Source: Algoriphagus locisalis (GTDB taxonomy: Bacteria > Bacteroidota > Bacteroidia > Cytophagales > Cyclobacteriaceae). From it: a DNA stretch of 64,000 nucleotides. The DNA lies in the NCBI RefSeq assembly GCF_900116615.1, contig NZ_FPBF01000010.1, positions 94,763-158,762 on the forward strand, in the 5' to 3' direction. A model generated the notes under the pieces. The model saw nothing but the letters and a program-made list of their open reading frames with translations, ran no database searches and had not been told where the DNA came from. This document shows, in pieces, positions 17,601 through 25,146 of this stretch. Position numbers and translations under genes: made by a program. The first letter of the stretch is position 1; the number at the start of each line of letters is the position of its first letter.

Positions 17601-18747
17601 TTTCTCCACTTTTCGGATCCTGTATATAAATAGTCCCGATTTCCTGGTCTATTTTATAGGGGGTTAATTTTCTTTGATACTTGCCCACAGGCCGGTCAAC
17701 AAAATGATTAAGGAGGTCTTGCAAACCTTTACCACCCCCTGCAACGAGCAACGTAGCTTCTGCCAGGCCATAAACAGGCCGGATAGCGTTTTGGGAAAAG
17801 CCTATGGAGGCATATTTTTTTGCAAAGCGTTTCAGGATGTCGCAGGGAACGGTTTCAGAGCCTACATATAAATGGTTGAAACAGCTCAAGTCCCAGGCCT
17901 CAGCCGGGGCTACTTTTCCTAGGCACATTTCCAATGCAAAAGCGGGGGCAGCAGCTGCTGTGCCCTGATAATCATGGATGGCCTGCAACCAAAGGCCGGG
18001 GGAAGCAAGGAAAGATGCAGGAGGTAAAAAAGCCCCGAACCCGGATTCATAAAGGATGGTAAACAAATGACCAACCAATCCCATATCATGATGAAATGGA
18101 AGCCATCCTACTACCCTTACACTTTCCTTACGCTGAAAGACACGATACATTTTAGCCAGGTTTTCCAGTACCTGGCCATGGGTGAGCATTACTCCCTTTG
18201 GGGAGCTCGTTGAACCTGATGTATATTGAATGTAAGCCAGATCGTCCGGAGAAATATCAGGCAATGGCTTCTGATCCAAAGAATTTTTATACATAGGCTC
18301 CAGAGTAAGCACTTTGACGAATGAGGCAACTTCACTGCCTAATTCATCAACCAAACTATTCTTTTGAAGTTCATTGACTACCATTACGGTAGTAACCTTT
18401 CCTGACTTCAGGGTATTTTGTATTCGGTCTATGCTGGTCCTGTCCCGTTTATGCCGGATAGGAGGCAGGGGGGCCGGCACACATCCGGCCAGTAGGCATC
18501 CAAAAAACGCGACAACGAAATGTTCCTGTTCTTCAACAGGTAGTAAAATCACCTCGCCTTTGGCAGTTTGATTTACCAGCTGTTGAGCGACACGGATGCA
18601 TCTCTGCTTAAGAGAAAGAAAGGTGAAATTTTGGGTTTCCTTACCCTGTTTATCTAAAAATACCAGGACTTGATCCCCGGCTCTTTCCTCAGGGAAATGC
18701 AAGACCATATCCTGAATAAGTATTCTTTTCTCGTTTATTTCTCTCAT
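11605..18747 (-). CDS. Type I polyketide synthase with fatty acyl-AMP ligase loading domain (FAAL-KS-AT-KR-ACP-TE)
   Basis: A 2380-residue single-module synthase. Domains: FAAL about 1-550 (YTSGSTSSPKG at 175-185, YGLAEAT near 326, GRKKE at 436-440); KS about 571-997 with Cys745, His880 and His918; AT about 1103-1400 with Ser1195 (GHSLGE) and AAFH at 1293-1296, pointing to malonyl-CoA; KR about 1728-1930 (TGGLGGLG, Tyr1889, Asn1893); ACP with Ser2051 (GMDS); TE about 2130-2380 with Ser2210, probable Asp2315 and His2343, of the TEII-like class. A carboxylic acid would be activated as acyl-AMP, extended once by malonate, reduced to a beta-hydroxy acyl chain and released. There is no dehydratase and, unusually, no ACP between FAAL and KS. 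It overlaps the downstream dioxygenase and lies 59 bases after the Ig-like gene. Confidence 0.95.
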   Translation of the reverse strand: MREINEKRILIQDMVLHFPEERAGDQVLVFLDKQGKETQNFTFLSLKQRCIRVAQQLVNQTAKGEVILLPVEEQEHFVVAFFGCLLAGCVPAPLPPIRHKRDRTSIDRIQNTLKSGKVTTVMVVNELQKNSLVDELGSEVASFVKVLTLEPMYKNSLDQKPLPDISPDDLAYIQYTSGSTSSPKGVMLTHGQVLENLAKMYRVFQRKESVRVVGWLPFHHDMGLVGHLFTILYESGFGAFLPPASFLASPGLWLQAIHDYQGTAAAAPAFALEMCLGKVAPAEAWDLSCFNHLYVGSETVPCDILKRFAKKYASIGFSQNAIRPVYGLAEATLLVAGGGKGLQDLLNHFVDRPVGKYQRKLTPYKIDQEIGTIYIQDPKSGEKLPDTQEGEIILEAPYNSTGYLNAELHTISGKQEPIIATGDLGFIQDGFLYITGRKKEIVIVRGANYSAEDLEYAVRYKQDQLQINDLTACLAEIGPDRERLLVFQEIHRHTQPSQYSKITERIQANLTECYGITADAIHLIARGMLPKTSNHKISRKMCLKLYQTGKLETRYSTGAKTPLLPALPKLDPVVVVGMACRFPGGVNSPEAFWEQLIQGVDGISEIPKSRWDNDIFYDRKAATPGRMNTKWSGLTDTIDQFDPGLFGISSYEAPEIDPQQRMLLETSWRLLENTGWKKEDLRNSDTGVFVGIANNDYLYMKIKLTPDMNGFNAYSGLGNSNSVAANRLSYFYDLKGPSMAVDTACSSSLTAFHLGVQAIYRGDCAQAIVGGVNAILSPGTTITLSQFGMMSPTGRCKTFDAEADGYVRSEGCGLVMLKRQSEAIKNGDRILAVIKGSSIGQDGHSMGITYPNGAAQHRLLTRTLDEAGLEGRQINYLEAHGTGTPTGDPVEMEQLGLVYGATAKDTCYVGSVKANIGHLETAAGIAGVIKVLLMFKHRQIPPQIHVNTLNPRIHLENTRLEIPMQPREWNPENEKRRGAISSFGFGGSLAHVILEEPGNAHPNHDEVKKSELPTVKSASLPFPLSAHTAGGIVQQARNWIEWLETNPGLSFNDIAYTQATCRSHLKYRLCFLAQDIVELSSQLKRFVQTTDPVSIPPGEEHKICFLFTGQGEQFMQMGREFYHQFPVFRNAFDRCAKAMEDIDPSLSFRQLAFEQHEYEPWQHKYQQSILFAIQYALGTLWQECGVIPQLLLGHSLGEYAAACLSGCFEPETGMKILLKRSELIETLPDKGKMVTIFTGYEEIEKILNKEKVQVAVVNSPGKTVIAGESAEVDKVVEHFSNQGIEFHPLPTNAAFHCHLLDAILEPFREYVEQFSFSRPVKRWISATTGNEIEEAPSANHWVNHLRNTVRFSKAAGLLAREEIRYFLEVGPGAGTLLAVRECLNRSDLVLLRTLSRPKAGRTESYHFFDSVGQLYQQGWSVHWQALLHGKKYPEIIPGVVFNQQRYWVKGLEAENISAFAGPIYNPEYKQAVPANDLKTDSNIHYDLSWVKKGKLILPDEIEDLRANSSWIILGEDTPTLQALLDKIRKRGHQVFWVGVGAKNGHKPDAVISFGMDSTSIFNILNRIVTSESRANIDAWKVVFLPKNSSKTGAILDTDNLKETVLKELGVFIPFLKALRRVVITPPLWIVTEGIQQVIPSEGITLNLSSAPLWGFAKTLYLEHPEWRGGMIDLEPGIKPEEKAAQIMGKILLPKNENCIAIRQGQQYVEQLIPAKPVLKEPVVFRNDGAFIITGGLGGLGLETASWVVEKGARHVVLISRRTIPPRTEWASIGSDHAQHELVQQLQTLEERGTTIEIASLDVRDIPKLQALFTSLKERDIPIRGILHAAGVNWFSKIMELDESQFFDTLDIKVAGTWALHQLSKSHDLDCFILYSSVSALWGSVNLSHYTAANFFMDAVSQYRYGAGQKTLSIDWGPWDKVGMSAKPEESMVLDKMGFSLMPPQEALNAMELQLGTGRPLSLISRINWKKYRSFIDFTLQPSLFEQVAEISISAAPEASRDHLYHILQSSPQKARELIEEMVRTELRSVMLIESIDEIPDDKRFNFLGMDSLMAILLASKLEQYFKVKLPNTLAYNYPHIKAVSDHLFELVYDPQKTEETGAEKPVLEEVTPAIEDDKEVTAGSWFKVLKESEGKSAITLYCFPYAGSGPLAFQSWVNSTHPDITLIGIQSPGRDDRAEEPPCTSMAQLISSLVEAFDPPDAPYAFFGHSLGALTAYECYIALQKAGKRTPDHLFLSGSNAPGTRKGNAIHELPQAEFIDAVLEKYEGNIPNKGRRLALERTTDLLRADIQILETYQPSSEAVAAAVMVIAGESDPLLSPENIRKWALFSLKDFKISYIPGGHDLVNEQHTILVGMIEGQLSTYWSDEIERVLNEFSNEH

Positions 18748-18806
18748 GTGAAACAGGTTGGTTTTAGTGTTTGGCTATGGAATCAGTGACTTAGGAAGGT
18801 TCCTTG

Positions 18807-20207
18807 CTAGTGCTGCATTTTTTCCTTGCCTACACTCTGTGGTATTTCCAGTACACTCCTGACCGTTTGACCATTGTTGCCTATTCCGGTCAGGGTTACC
18901 GATGTGGCATCTTTCGGAATAGTATAGATCCCTTTTTTAATTTTTTCTTCCTCTATGGTGATGTCTCCGGGGTCTAACCTGAGCGACTTAAGGTTGGCAG
19001 TGATCCATGACAGGTTCCCGTCAACTATTTCAAAAAATTGGATCATCGGGTGCGTGGTATCTTCGGTATTGAGGTAAAAAACATCCTGTGTAAATCCTGG
19101 CTGGTAAATCTTCAAAGTCAGGGAGTTGTTTCCATAAGAAGCATCTACGGCCTTCCAATGCATAGGATCCAGTGCAAACGCAATTTCGGTGAGATCATCC
19201 TTTTTGTACTTGAGGAATACCAATTGGACAGGTTTTACCTTAAATACAAAGTCGTGTTGGGCAGGTTTTTTGAATCCATGGATAAGGAGGGAATAGGTTA
19301 CCGATTCGGGCATAAACTGGGCGTTGTGGTTACCGATATTGTATAGATCGGTAAGCTCCATCCCCGGATTGGATGTAAAAGGTGCGAGCACATTGGTTTT
19401 TCTGGTCTGCAACCACTTCATCTCACTGCTGCTTCCAAACATTTCTTTCCAGGTGAGGGTGATTTCCTCATCGGCTCCAACCGTTTGCTCTTCCATCGGA
19501 TTAAAAACAGTGATCAAGGGCGGAACCTGCGTAAGTGTGATGGATTCCGGTGGCGATTGGTTGCCTCCTGCCCAGGCAGTGGCTACATAGGTGCGCTGGG
19601 AATCGGTATCGGAACCTACACCCACAGCATCGCTGTTTGAATAAGGAGGAGTTTCGAAGGATTTTTCACCTTTTCCGTCAGGGTAACCTGAAATTACCAC
19701 TTTGGTGCTGGCTGCACTCTTGAATTGAAGGTTGGATTTTTGGTCTAACCCCACGACAAGTGGATCCAGCCAAATAATTACACCCAACTCCTGTGCTTTT
19801 TTGGTTACAGGGACAGATGTTGTACCGGAGTTTGCACCAATAAATTCGTGGATATCGATGACTGCCGTTCCTTTCACGTTGTTTATAGGAATGTCGTTGA
19901 ATGTAATTTGAATGGTTTCTCCCGGATCCAGCGTAGTATCTTCCGTTACTGTTACAACGAAATTTTCCCCATTCTTATCGACGGTAAATGGAGTGGGAAC
20001 ATCACCTGAACCGAAGTTCAAATTGGTAACGAGATCATCTTGATTATCTCCAAAAGGAAAAGTGACAGCAATAGTGTCCCCTCCACGGCCTGACTTAAAA
20101 GTTATCGGTTTTCCAGAGATGGGGTTTTGGACAACAAGTTTTAGATTGTCTTTCGAGTTAACGAATACAGCGTCTGGCAGAAAGGAGTAGTTTAAAAATG
20201 CGCTCAT
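18807..20207 (-). CDS. Ig-like repeat protein of the DUF6603-PKS operon
   Basis: This encodes a 466-residue protein without a signal peptide or membrane segment. It is almost all beta and looks like several immunoglobulin-like domains in a row: an N-terminal ~110 residues (NLKLVVQNPISGKP..., TFKSGRGGDTIAVTFPFG), then segments with SNLQFKSAASTKVVISGYPD and ITLTQVPPLITVFNP that resemble fibronectin-like strands. I do not recognise a named family. The gene sits between the 1323-residue conserved protein and the PKS with gaps of 25 and 59 bases, so it belongs to the same transcript. A structural or scaffold role is inferred. Confidence 0.7.
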   Translation of the reverse strand: MSAFLNYSFLPDAVFVNSKDNLKLVVQNPISGKPITFKSGRGGDTIAVTFPFGDNQDDLVTNLNFGSGDVPTPFTVDKNGENFVVTVTEDTTLDPGETIQITFNDIPINNVKGTAVIDIHEFIGANSGTTSVPVTKKAQELGVIIWLDPLVVGLDQKSNLQFKSAASTKVVISGYPDGKGEKSFETPPYSNSDAVGVGSDTDSQRTYVATAWAGGNQSPPESITLTQVPPLITVFNPMEEQTVGADEEITLTWKEMFGSSSEMKWLQTRKTNVLAPFTSNPGMELTDLYNIGNHNAQFMPESVTYSLLIHGFKKPAQHDFVFKVKPVQLVFLKYKKDDLTEIAFALDPMHWKAVDASYGNNSLTLKIYQPGFTQDVFYLNTEDTTHPMIQFFEIVDGNLSWITANLKSLRLDPGDITIEEEKIKKGIYTIPKDATSVTLTGIGNNGQTVRSVLEIPQSVGKEKMQH

Positions 20208-20232
20208 GGGTTCTTATTGATTAGGGTAGTTC

Positions 20233-23200
20233 CTATTTTTTTTTGTTGAAGTTGGACAGACTCAGCCAGCCTTCAATCAAACTTAAAGGTTGGGGTGACA
20301 GGGATGCTTGGGGTATTTGCTGCGTTACGCTCATATCCGGCTGCCATTCGGTCACGTCTTTTCTGGCTAACCAGGCCCAGTCACCCCTCACTTCAGCAGG
20401 TGTAGGCATCCTGATCTGGCTAGGGTCCAAGAGCAACGGCCCTGTACGGAAAGTGGCCGACAGGTTTTCAATGGCTGCGGTGACCGGCCCATTAGGAAGT
20501 GAAATGCTACTTCCAGGCAGGCTTCCTGGAATGATCGGCAAATCTCCTGTTGGGTCCATGATCAGCGTAAGTTTTACGGGTCCACCATTTGCTGCAAGGG
20601 TGACCAGGTGATCTGTGATCACATAGCCCGAAGTAGGGGCAGGGCTTTGTGTTAAAGCAGATTTCACCTGATCCAGTGTAAGTGAAGCACCTCCCGATTT
20701 AAGCAGTCTCTGTAACTCTTCAGTCTCGCTGGTTAGTCCATAGACCTTGTAAAATTTTGTGTAATCATCATTGACGAAATAGCCCATTACGCCATTTTTT
20801 TTCATGAGACTGTCGCCAATGCGAACGTTGAATTTAACCTTTAAAAAGGGAGGATCCTGTGGGTTGAAAATTCCATTGTTGTTATAGTATTCACCCGTCT
20901 GATACCACCCCTGATTATAGGCAGGATCTCCAGAAAGGGTCAGCTCCACTTCTGCCCTTACTACAGCCAGTGGCCTACCCAACAGTACGGAAAGGTTATT
21001 TCCTCCTGTCAGCTGGTTGGTAAACCATAAGTTAGAGTCGATGGCATTCATCAGCTCGGTATAAGCCATCGCACCGGTGTTGGTAGTTCCGGTTGATAAG
21101 AGGGCATTGATGAAATTTTGAAGGTGCTGGTTGGATAAATCCGGGAGGGCGCCTAACGCAGTATTTCTACCGGGAGCAGCGTCCCAACGGATGGTCAGGT
21201 TATTGTCATTCCCGGTCACTTCCCTCCGCACTTTGATCACTTCGCCTTGACTGCTGCCGCCCGCATCAAATACCATGAGGGCATCATCCAGGTAATTGGC
21301 CATTACCCATCCGCAGATAGGGCTGGTGCTATCTGAGGAATTGGTAAAAATCCGGTCATCGTCATGCTGCAAAAAGCGAGGGGTCATCAAGGCATCCTGT
21401 GTAAGCCGGGGAGGCAACTGGCCGAATTTACCGGTGTCACTACCGGTATAATTAGGGCTACTGGTGGTCAGGTCAGGCGACCATACGATGTTTTCGATGG
21501 GGTCGTCCGGGCCTAGTAAATTGCTTTTTCCCGGTAATATCTGTCCGTAAGAATCTACCAGCCACAGGTCCAACACCTGGAAATGACCTGACCGGATAGG
21601 AAAAAACGGTCCTGCATCCGGGACGCTTGTAGATCCGGTAACAGGATCGAAGTATGAATTTCCTGAGAGCTGATCCTGAATGCCGGCATCCAGTGGTTGG
21701 TTTTTCATGGTATTCAATACAGTGTTGAGCTGCAGGTTAAACCCTGCCATGGACTGTGTCACCATATCCATATAAGAAATGTTATTGGCTACCCATTGAA
21801 GGTTTTGGATGGTATTTTTAGGCAGGTTTTTGAAGTTGGTATCATTCTTAAACGTGGTGAATTTGGTTTGGATATTTTGTGTTGTTTTCTGGTTCAAAAT
21901 GGCCCTGCCCTTAAAGACGATTTCCGGGGAAGGTGATTTCAGGGCTGACCCCTGCCATGAATAATCCAGTTCACCCAACTCCCAATCCACCAAGGCATCT
22001 GCCACTTCAGTAGAGGAGGGAAACCACTTGATTTTCCAGTCCATAAAAATAGGGGTCCACGGGTTTTTGTCAGGTCTGAAAGCCACGCCCACCGGGTCTG
22101 GCAGCAGTCCCCCGAAACCACAAGCCGCAGTCAATGCCTCTGTGGGAGGCTTGGTTTCAAAATCCGTCCAGCAGGAGGTTTGCTGGGCTTGAATTTTAGC
22201 CGTAAGTTCTTCCAACTGATTTGTCTGGGGAGTTTTTCCGGCTTTTTCAAAATAAGTGTTTGCAATCAGCTGGGCATTGCTGGTATCCAATAAAAGTACT
22301 TCCAGCCACAGGCTCTGTACTTCTTTCGGAAAGGCATTCCAACTTGCCAAAGTCACTTTACCCAACAGATCCTCCCATAAGATAGCAATAGGCTCCTGCT
22401 GTACTGGGGTATAGGTCACGCTAATGGATGTGATGGTCTGGCCGGTGAAACGGGTAGGCAACAGTTGCGATACTCCGTTTAACTCCGGGGGCAAAAGTTT
22501 TGTGTCTAATTCACCACCACTGATCAACACCACCGGATCCGCAGGGGAAGCCACCGGATCCAGATCTACTGCCTTTAAGACATATTCCTCACCCAGGTCC
22601 ACCTGAAGGTTGTCACCGGAAGTTTTGATGGTATTTTGTATCGTAATTTGCAGACGTTGGTTTTCAGAAAGGGAGCTGCTTATCGCTTTGATGCTTCCGT
22701 TTGTTTTTTCAGTCAAAGTAGTCCAATTATCCGGGTTAATCGTAGAGCGATTGTATGTCAGGTATTCCTTTTTCATGGCCAGCGCATAGAGTTCGAGCTG
22801 TTGGGTGGATATAGTCCATCCGAGTTCATTGAGTGCAGCCTGGTCTGTGTTCAACTGAATGAGCGCCTGAGTCTGTTCCGGATTTAACGGGATGGACTGT
22901 TGTCCCTGTCGATACATATCCGCTTGTTTCTGAGGTTTTGATGTGCCCTCCGACCGGACCACGATCCATTCCTGTCCCCGGTATTTTTTGTCAAACTGGG
23001 TATCATGGAGCATGCTTTGGGCCCACTCCGGGTCAGTCTGCAAGTCAAAAAGCAGATCGCGCTGAAAGGCTTCCAGTGCAATGGCCAGGTTGGGAATGTC
23101 CGCTTTGGTTATGCCTGAACCGGGTACTTCAGCTGCCTTGGTGGCCATGTAAGTTGAAATAGCCTCTTCCGGGGTATTGGCAACCGACAGGGTCGGTAAC

Positions 23201-24204
23201 TTCTGCTTGCCGTCAGAGCCGATAGGGGCTCCGGTTCCGTACGATTTGTTTTCCCCTTTCCACTGTACGGTGGCTACCATGGAGTGATAGAGCGCCTGGG
23301 TCGGTAAATCGGAAGCACCGGATGAGATGCCATTTTGTTGCTCCCAACTATGCCAGGCTTCTATCATGGCTTTGGCCTGCTCAGGCAGGTTCAGCGATGA
23401 CGGATCCCATACGCCGGACAGGCCATATTGTTTTTGCCATGCCTGCCAGTCGGCTACCGATTGTTCCACGTCCTCAGATGTCCAGTTAAATTGGCTTTCA
23501 AGGAAGGATAGCCAGTTTTTGTCCGAATCTACCGGCAAATGGTATAAGGGGTCCTTTTGAGGGTCAGCATACCAACCAATAATGGAGTAAGAATACGTTT
23601 TTGTTTCGTCGGGGAGTTTGTCGTGCAATGCAAATACGTTCTGGATATTGTCATAGCTTACAGCCCAGGTAACATCCCCCGGCCCCACGGCTTTTAATTC
23701 AGCAGAGCCGGAATCTTCTCCGGTAAACTGGCTCAGGGGTACCTGAGTGCCTATTTGACGAACACCCAGATTAGTATCTTCATAAAAGGGATACTGGTTT
23801 ACATTTTGAATATTACCTCCGGCATCCACAAGAATATCACTCTGGACAATGGTAGGCGTGCTGTCAGGAGCTATGCCGGGTCCACTATAACCAAACCGGG
23901 TGATCAGCCAACGGTTAGGAACCAGAGGGAATACTACTGGAGCCCCTTCCGTGCTTTGTTGTTTTCCTTGTCGAAGGCTATTGGGGAGGGTCCACATCAG
24001 GTGTGCTCCAACCGGAGGGCAGCTGCCTTTGGAGAATGGGTCGGGCTGGGCTGTCTTGCCATACCTCCATAAAGCATAGTAGTTATTTTTTAAATTGGCC
24101 CAGGTCGTCTGTGCATTCACATCTCCCTGTCCTATGAGCAATACATCGGTGGGGATGGGGATTAACAGGGAAGGGCCGGGCCAGACAGCGGATTTATTAC
24201 TCAT
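20233..24204 (-). CDS. Large conserved protein of unknown function (HLMWTLPNSL/VPNRWLITR family)
   Basis: This encodes a 1323-residue protein with no signal peptide. The N terminus has PVGAHLMWTLPNSLRQG and FPLVPNRWLITRFGYSG, and the C terminus has RGDWAWLARKDVTEWQPDM. I recall the same blocks in large uncharacterised proteins of actinomycetes, myxobacteria and other phyla that are encoded beside DUF6603 proteins; that is memory, not a search result. The middle is mixed helix and strand with many Trp and Pro, and I see no catalytic signature. It overlaps the upstream 313-residue gene by 4 nt (ATGA). It is probably a structural part of the same system. Confidence 0.75.
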   Translation of the reverse strand: MSNKSAVWPGPSLLIPIPTDVLLIGQGDVNAQTTWANLKNNYYALWRYGKTAQPDPFSKGSCPPVGAHLMWTLPNSLRQGKQQSTEGAPVVFPLVPNRWLITRFGYSGPGIAPDSTPTIVQSDILVDAGGNIQNVNQYPFYEDTNLGVRQIGTQVPLSQFTGEDSGSAELKAVGPGDVTWAVSYDNIQNVFALHDKLPDETKTYSYSIIGWYADPQKDPLYHLPVDSDKNWLSFLESQFNWTSEDVEQSVADWQAWQKQYGLSGVWDPSSLNLPEQAKAMIEAWHSWEQQNGISSGASDLPTQALYHSMVATVQWKGENKSYGTGAPIGSDGKQKLPTLSVANTPEEAISTYMATKAAEVPGSGITKADIPNLAIALEAFQRDLLFDLQTDPEWAQSMLHDTQFDKKYRGQEWIVVRSEGTSKPQKQADMYRQGQQSIPLNPEQTQALIQLNTDQAALNELGWTISTQQLELYALAMKKEYLTYNRSTINPDNWTTLTEKTNGSIKAISSSLSENQRLQITIQNTIKTSGDNLQVDLGEEYVLKAVDLDPVASPADPVVLISGGELDTKLLPPELNGVSQLLPTRFTGQTITSISVTYTPVQQEPIAILWEDLLGKVTLASWNAFPKEVQSLWLEVLLLDTSNAQLIANTYFEKAGKTPQTNQLEELTAKIQAQQTSCWTDFETKPPTEALTAACGFGGLLPDPVGVAFRPDKNPWTPIFMDWKIKWFPSSTEVADALVDWELGELDYSWQGSALKSPSPEIVFKGRAILNQKTTQNIQTKFTTFKNDTNFKNLPKNTIQNLQWVANNISYMDMVTQSMAGFNLQLNTVLNTMKNQPLDAGIQDQLSGNSYFDPVTGSTSVPDAGPFFPIRSGHFQVLDLWLVDSYGQILPGKSNLLGPDDPIENIVWSPDLTTSSPNYTGSDTGKFGQLPPRLTQDALMTPRFLQHDDDRIFTNSSDSTSPICGWVMANYLDDALMVFDAGGSSQGEVIKVRREVTGNDNNLTIRWDAAPGRNTALGALPDLSNQHLQNFINALLSTGTTNTGAMAYTELMNAIDSNLWFTNQLTGGNNLSVLLGRPLAVVRAEVELTLSGDPAYNQGWYQTGEYYNNNGIFNPQDPPFLKVKFNVRIGDSLMKKNGVMGYFVNDDYTKFYKVYGLTSETEELQRLLKSGGASLTLDQVKSALTQSPAPTSGYVITDHLVTLAANGGPVKLTLIMDPTGDLPIIPGSLPGSSISLPNGPVTAAIENLSATFRTGPLLLDPSQIRMPTPAEVRGDWAWLARKDVTEWQPDMSVTQQIPQASLSPQPLSLIEGWLSLSNFNKKK

Positions 24205-25142
24205 AGTTTTTCTTGATCAGTGTTGGTGGAAGGAGTACAGGGAGGAAAGTTGCTTCCTGACTCATAGGGTTGCTTTTGTGCGGTCTTTGTCATCTGAATG
24301 GCAAAACCGCCGGAGGTGAGCTTCCCGTCTTTGCTAGCCCCTGAGGGCAACGTGCCGGAAATATTGTTCACCAATCCCCCGATATCTACGACTCCTGCAG
24401 GCTGGCCATTTCCTGAACGAAAAGAACCATAGCCTCTTAGTTTGGTGCCATGCCCGTCTTCAATTTGAACTCCGGCAGGGTAACCACCCTCCCCAAGACC
24501 TCTCAGAAACAGGTGGAAATCACTCCCATCCTGTGGCGGGTCGTTGGGAAATAAGCCGAAGTGAAGACCTTCGCCTGGTTGGATAAACTCCACTTTATCC
24601 GGAACACCGGAAAATATACAAAGCAGTGTGTTGGACGAGAGGGTGTCCATCCTGAGAATGGGCAGGGCTTTTCCTTCCTGCGTAGGGTTGATCTCAATTC
24701 CTGGAAAGTCGGCCACCACCTGTGAGCGAAAAATGAAACCTGTGATGGGACCACCTACTTCACCGGAACCGGAGGGGGCTGCCTCCCGTAAAGTTGATCT
24801 TAATGTCATTTGTGCACTATCCACCTGGTCATAGATCTGTTTAAAGAAAGAAAGGTTGAAAACCGCATCGGCAGAAGAAAGTACACCCACACTCATGGCT
24901 CCGTCAACCAGCCGGTCCAACCAGTTTCTGTCTAGGTAGAAGAAACGGATTGATTCAATGGGCAGAAGACGGATATCAGGCACCAAATATTCTACTGGCA
25001 CACCATAAAGCAGTGTTAATTGTGCCAACCAGTCCTTTAAATGATCAGGGAGAACAGGAGGGGGGGATTCGCCTGCCTGCGCCTGAGCCAATTTGATGAC
25101 TACATCTGAATGGAGGTTTTCCCGATTTGTTAGTGATGTCAT
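24201..25142 (-). CDS. Conserved protein of unknown function (RFFYLDRNWLDRLVDGA family)
   Basis: This encodes a 313-residue protein without a signal peptide. A helical N-terminal half contains PVEYLVPDIRLLPIESIRFF directly followed by YLDRNWLDRLVDGAMSVG. A beta-rich second half contains ITGFIFRSQVVADFPGIEI, then ILRMDTLSSNTLLCIFSGVP and a glycine-rich tail. These blocks recur, as far as I recall, in uncharacterised proteins co-encoded with DUF6603 genes; function is unknown. It is 4 bases after the 501-residue gene and overlaps the 1323-residue gene by 4 nt, so the three are made together and probably in fixed proportion. Confidence 0.75.
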   Translation of the reverse strand: MTSLTNRENLHSDVVIKLAQAQAGESPPPVLPDHLKDWLAQLTLLYGVPVEYLVPDIRLLPIESIRFFYLDRNWLDRLVDGAMSVGVLSSADAVFNLSFFKQIYDQVDSAQMTLRSTLREAAPSGSGEVGGPITGFIFRSQVVADFPGIEINPTQEGKALPILRMDTLSSNTLLCIFSGVPDKVEFIQPGEGLHFGLFPNDPPQDGSDFHLFLRGLGEGGYPAGVQIEDGHGTKLRGYGSFRSGNGQPAGVVDIGGLVNNISGTLPSGASKDGKLTSGGFAIQMTKTAQKQPYESGSNFPPCTPSTNTDQEKL

Positions 25143-25146
25143 GGCT

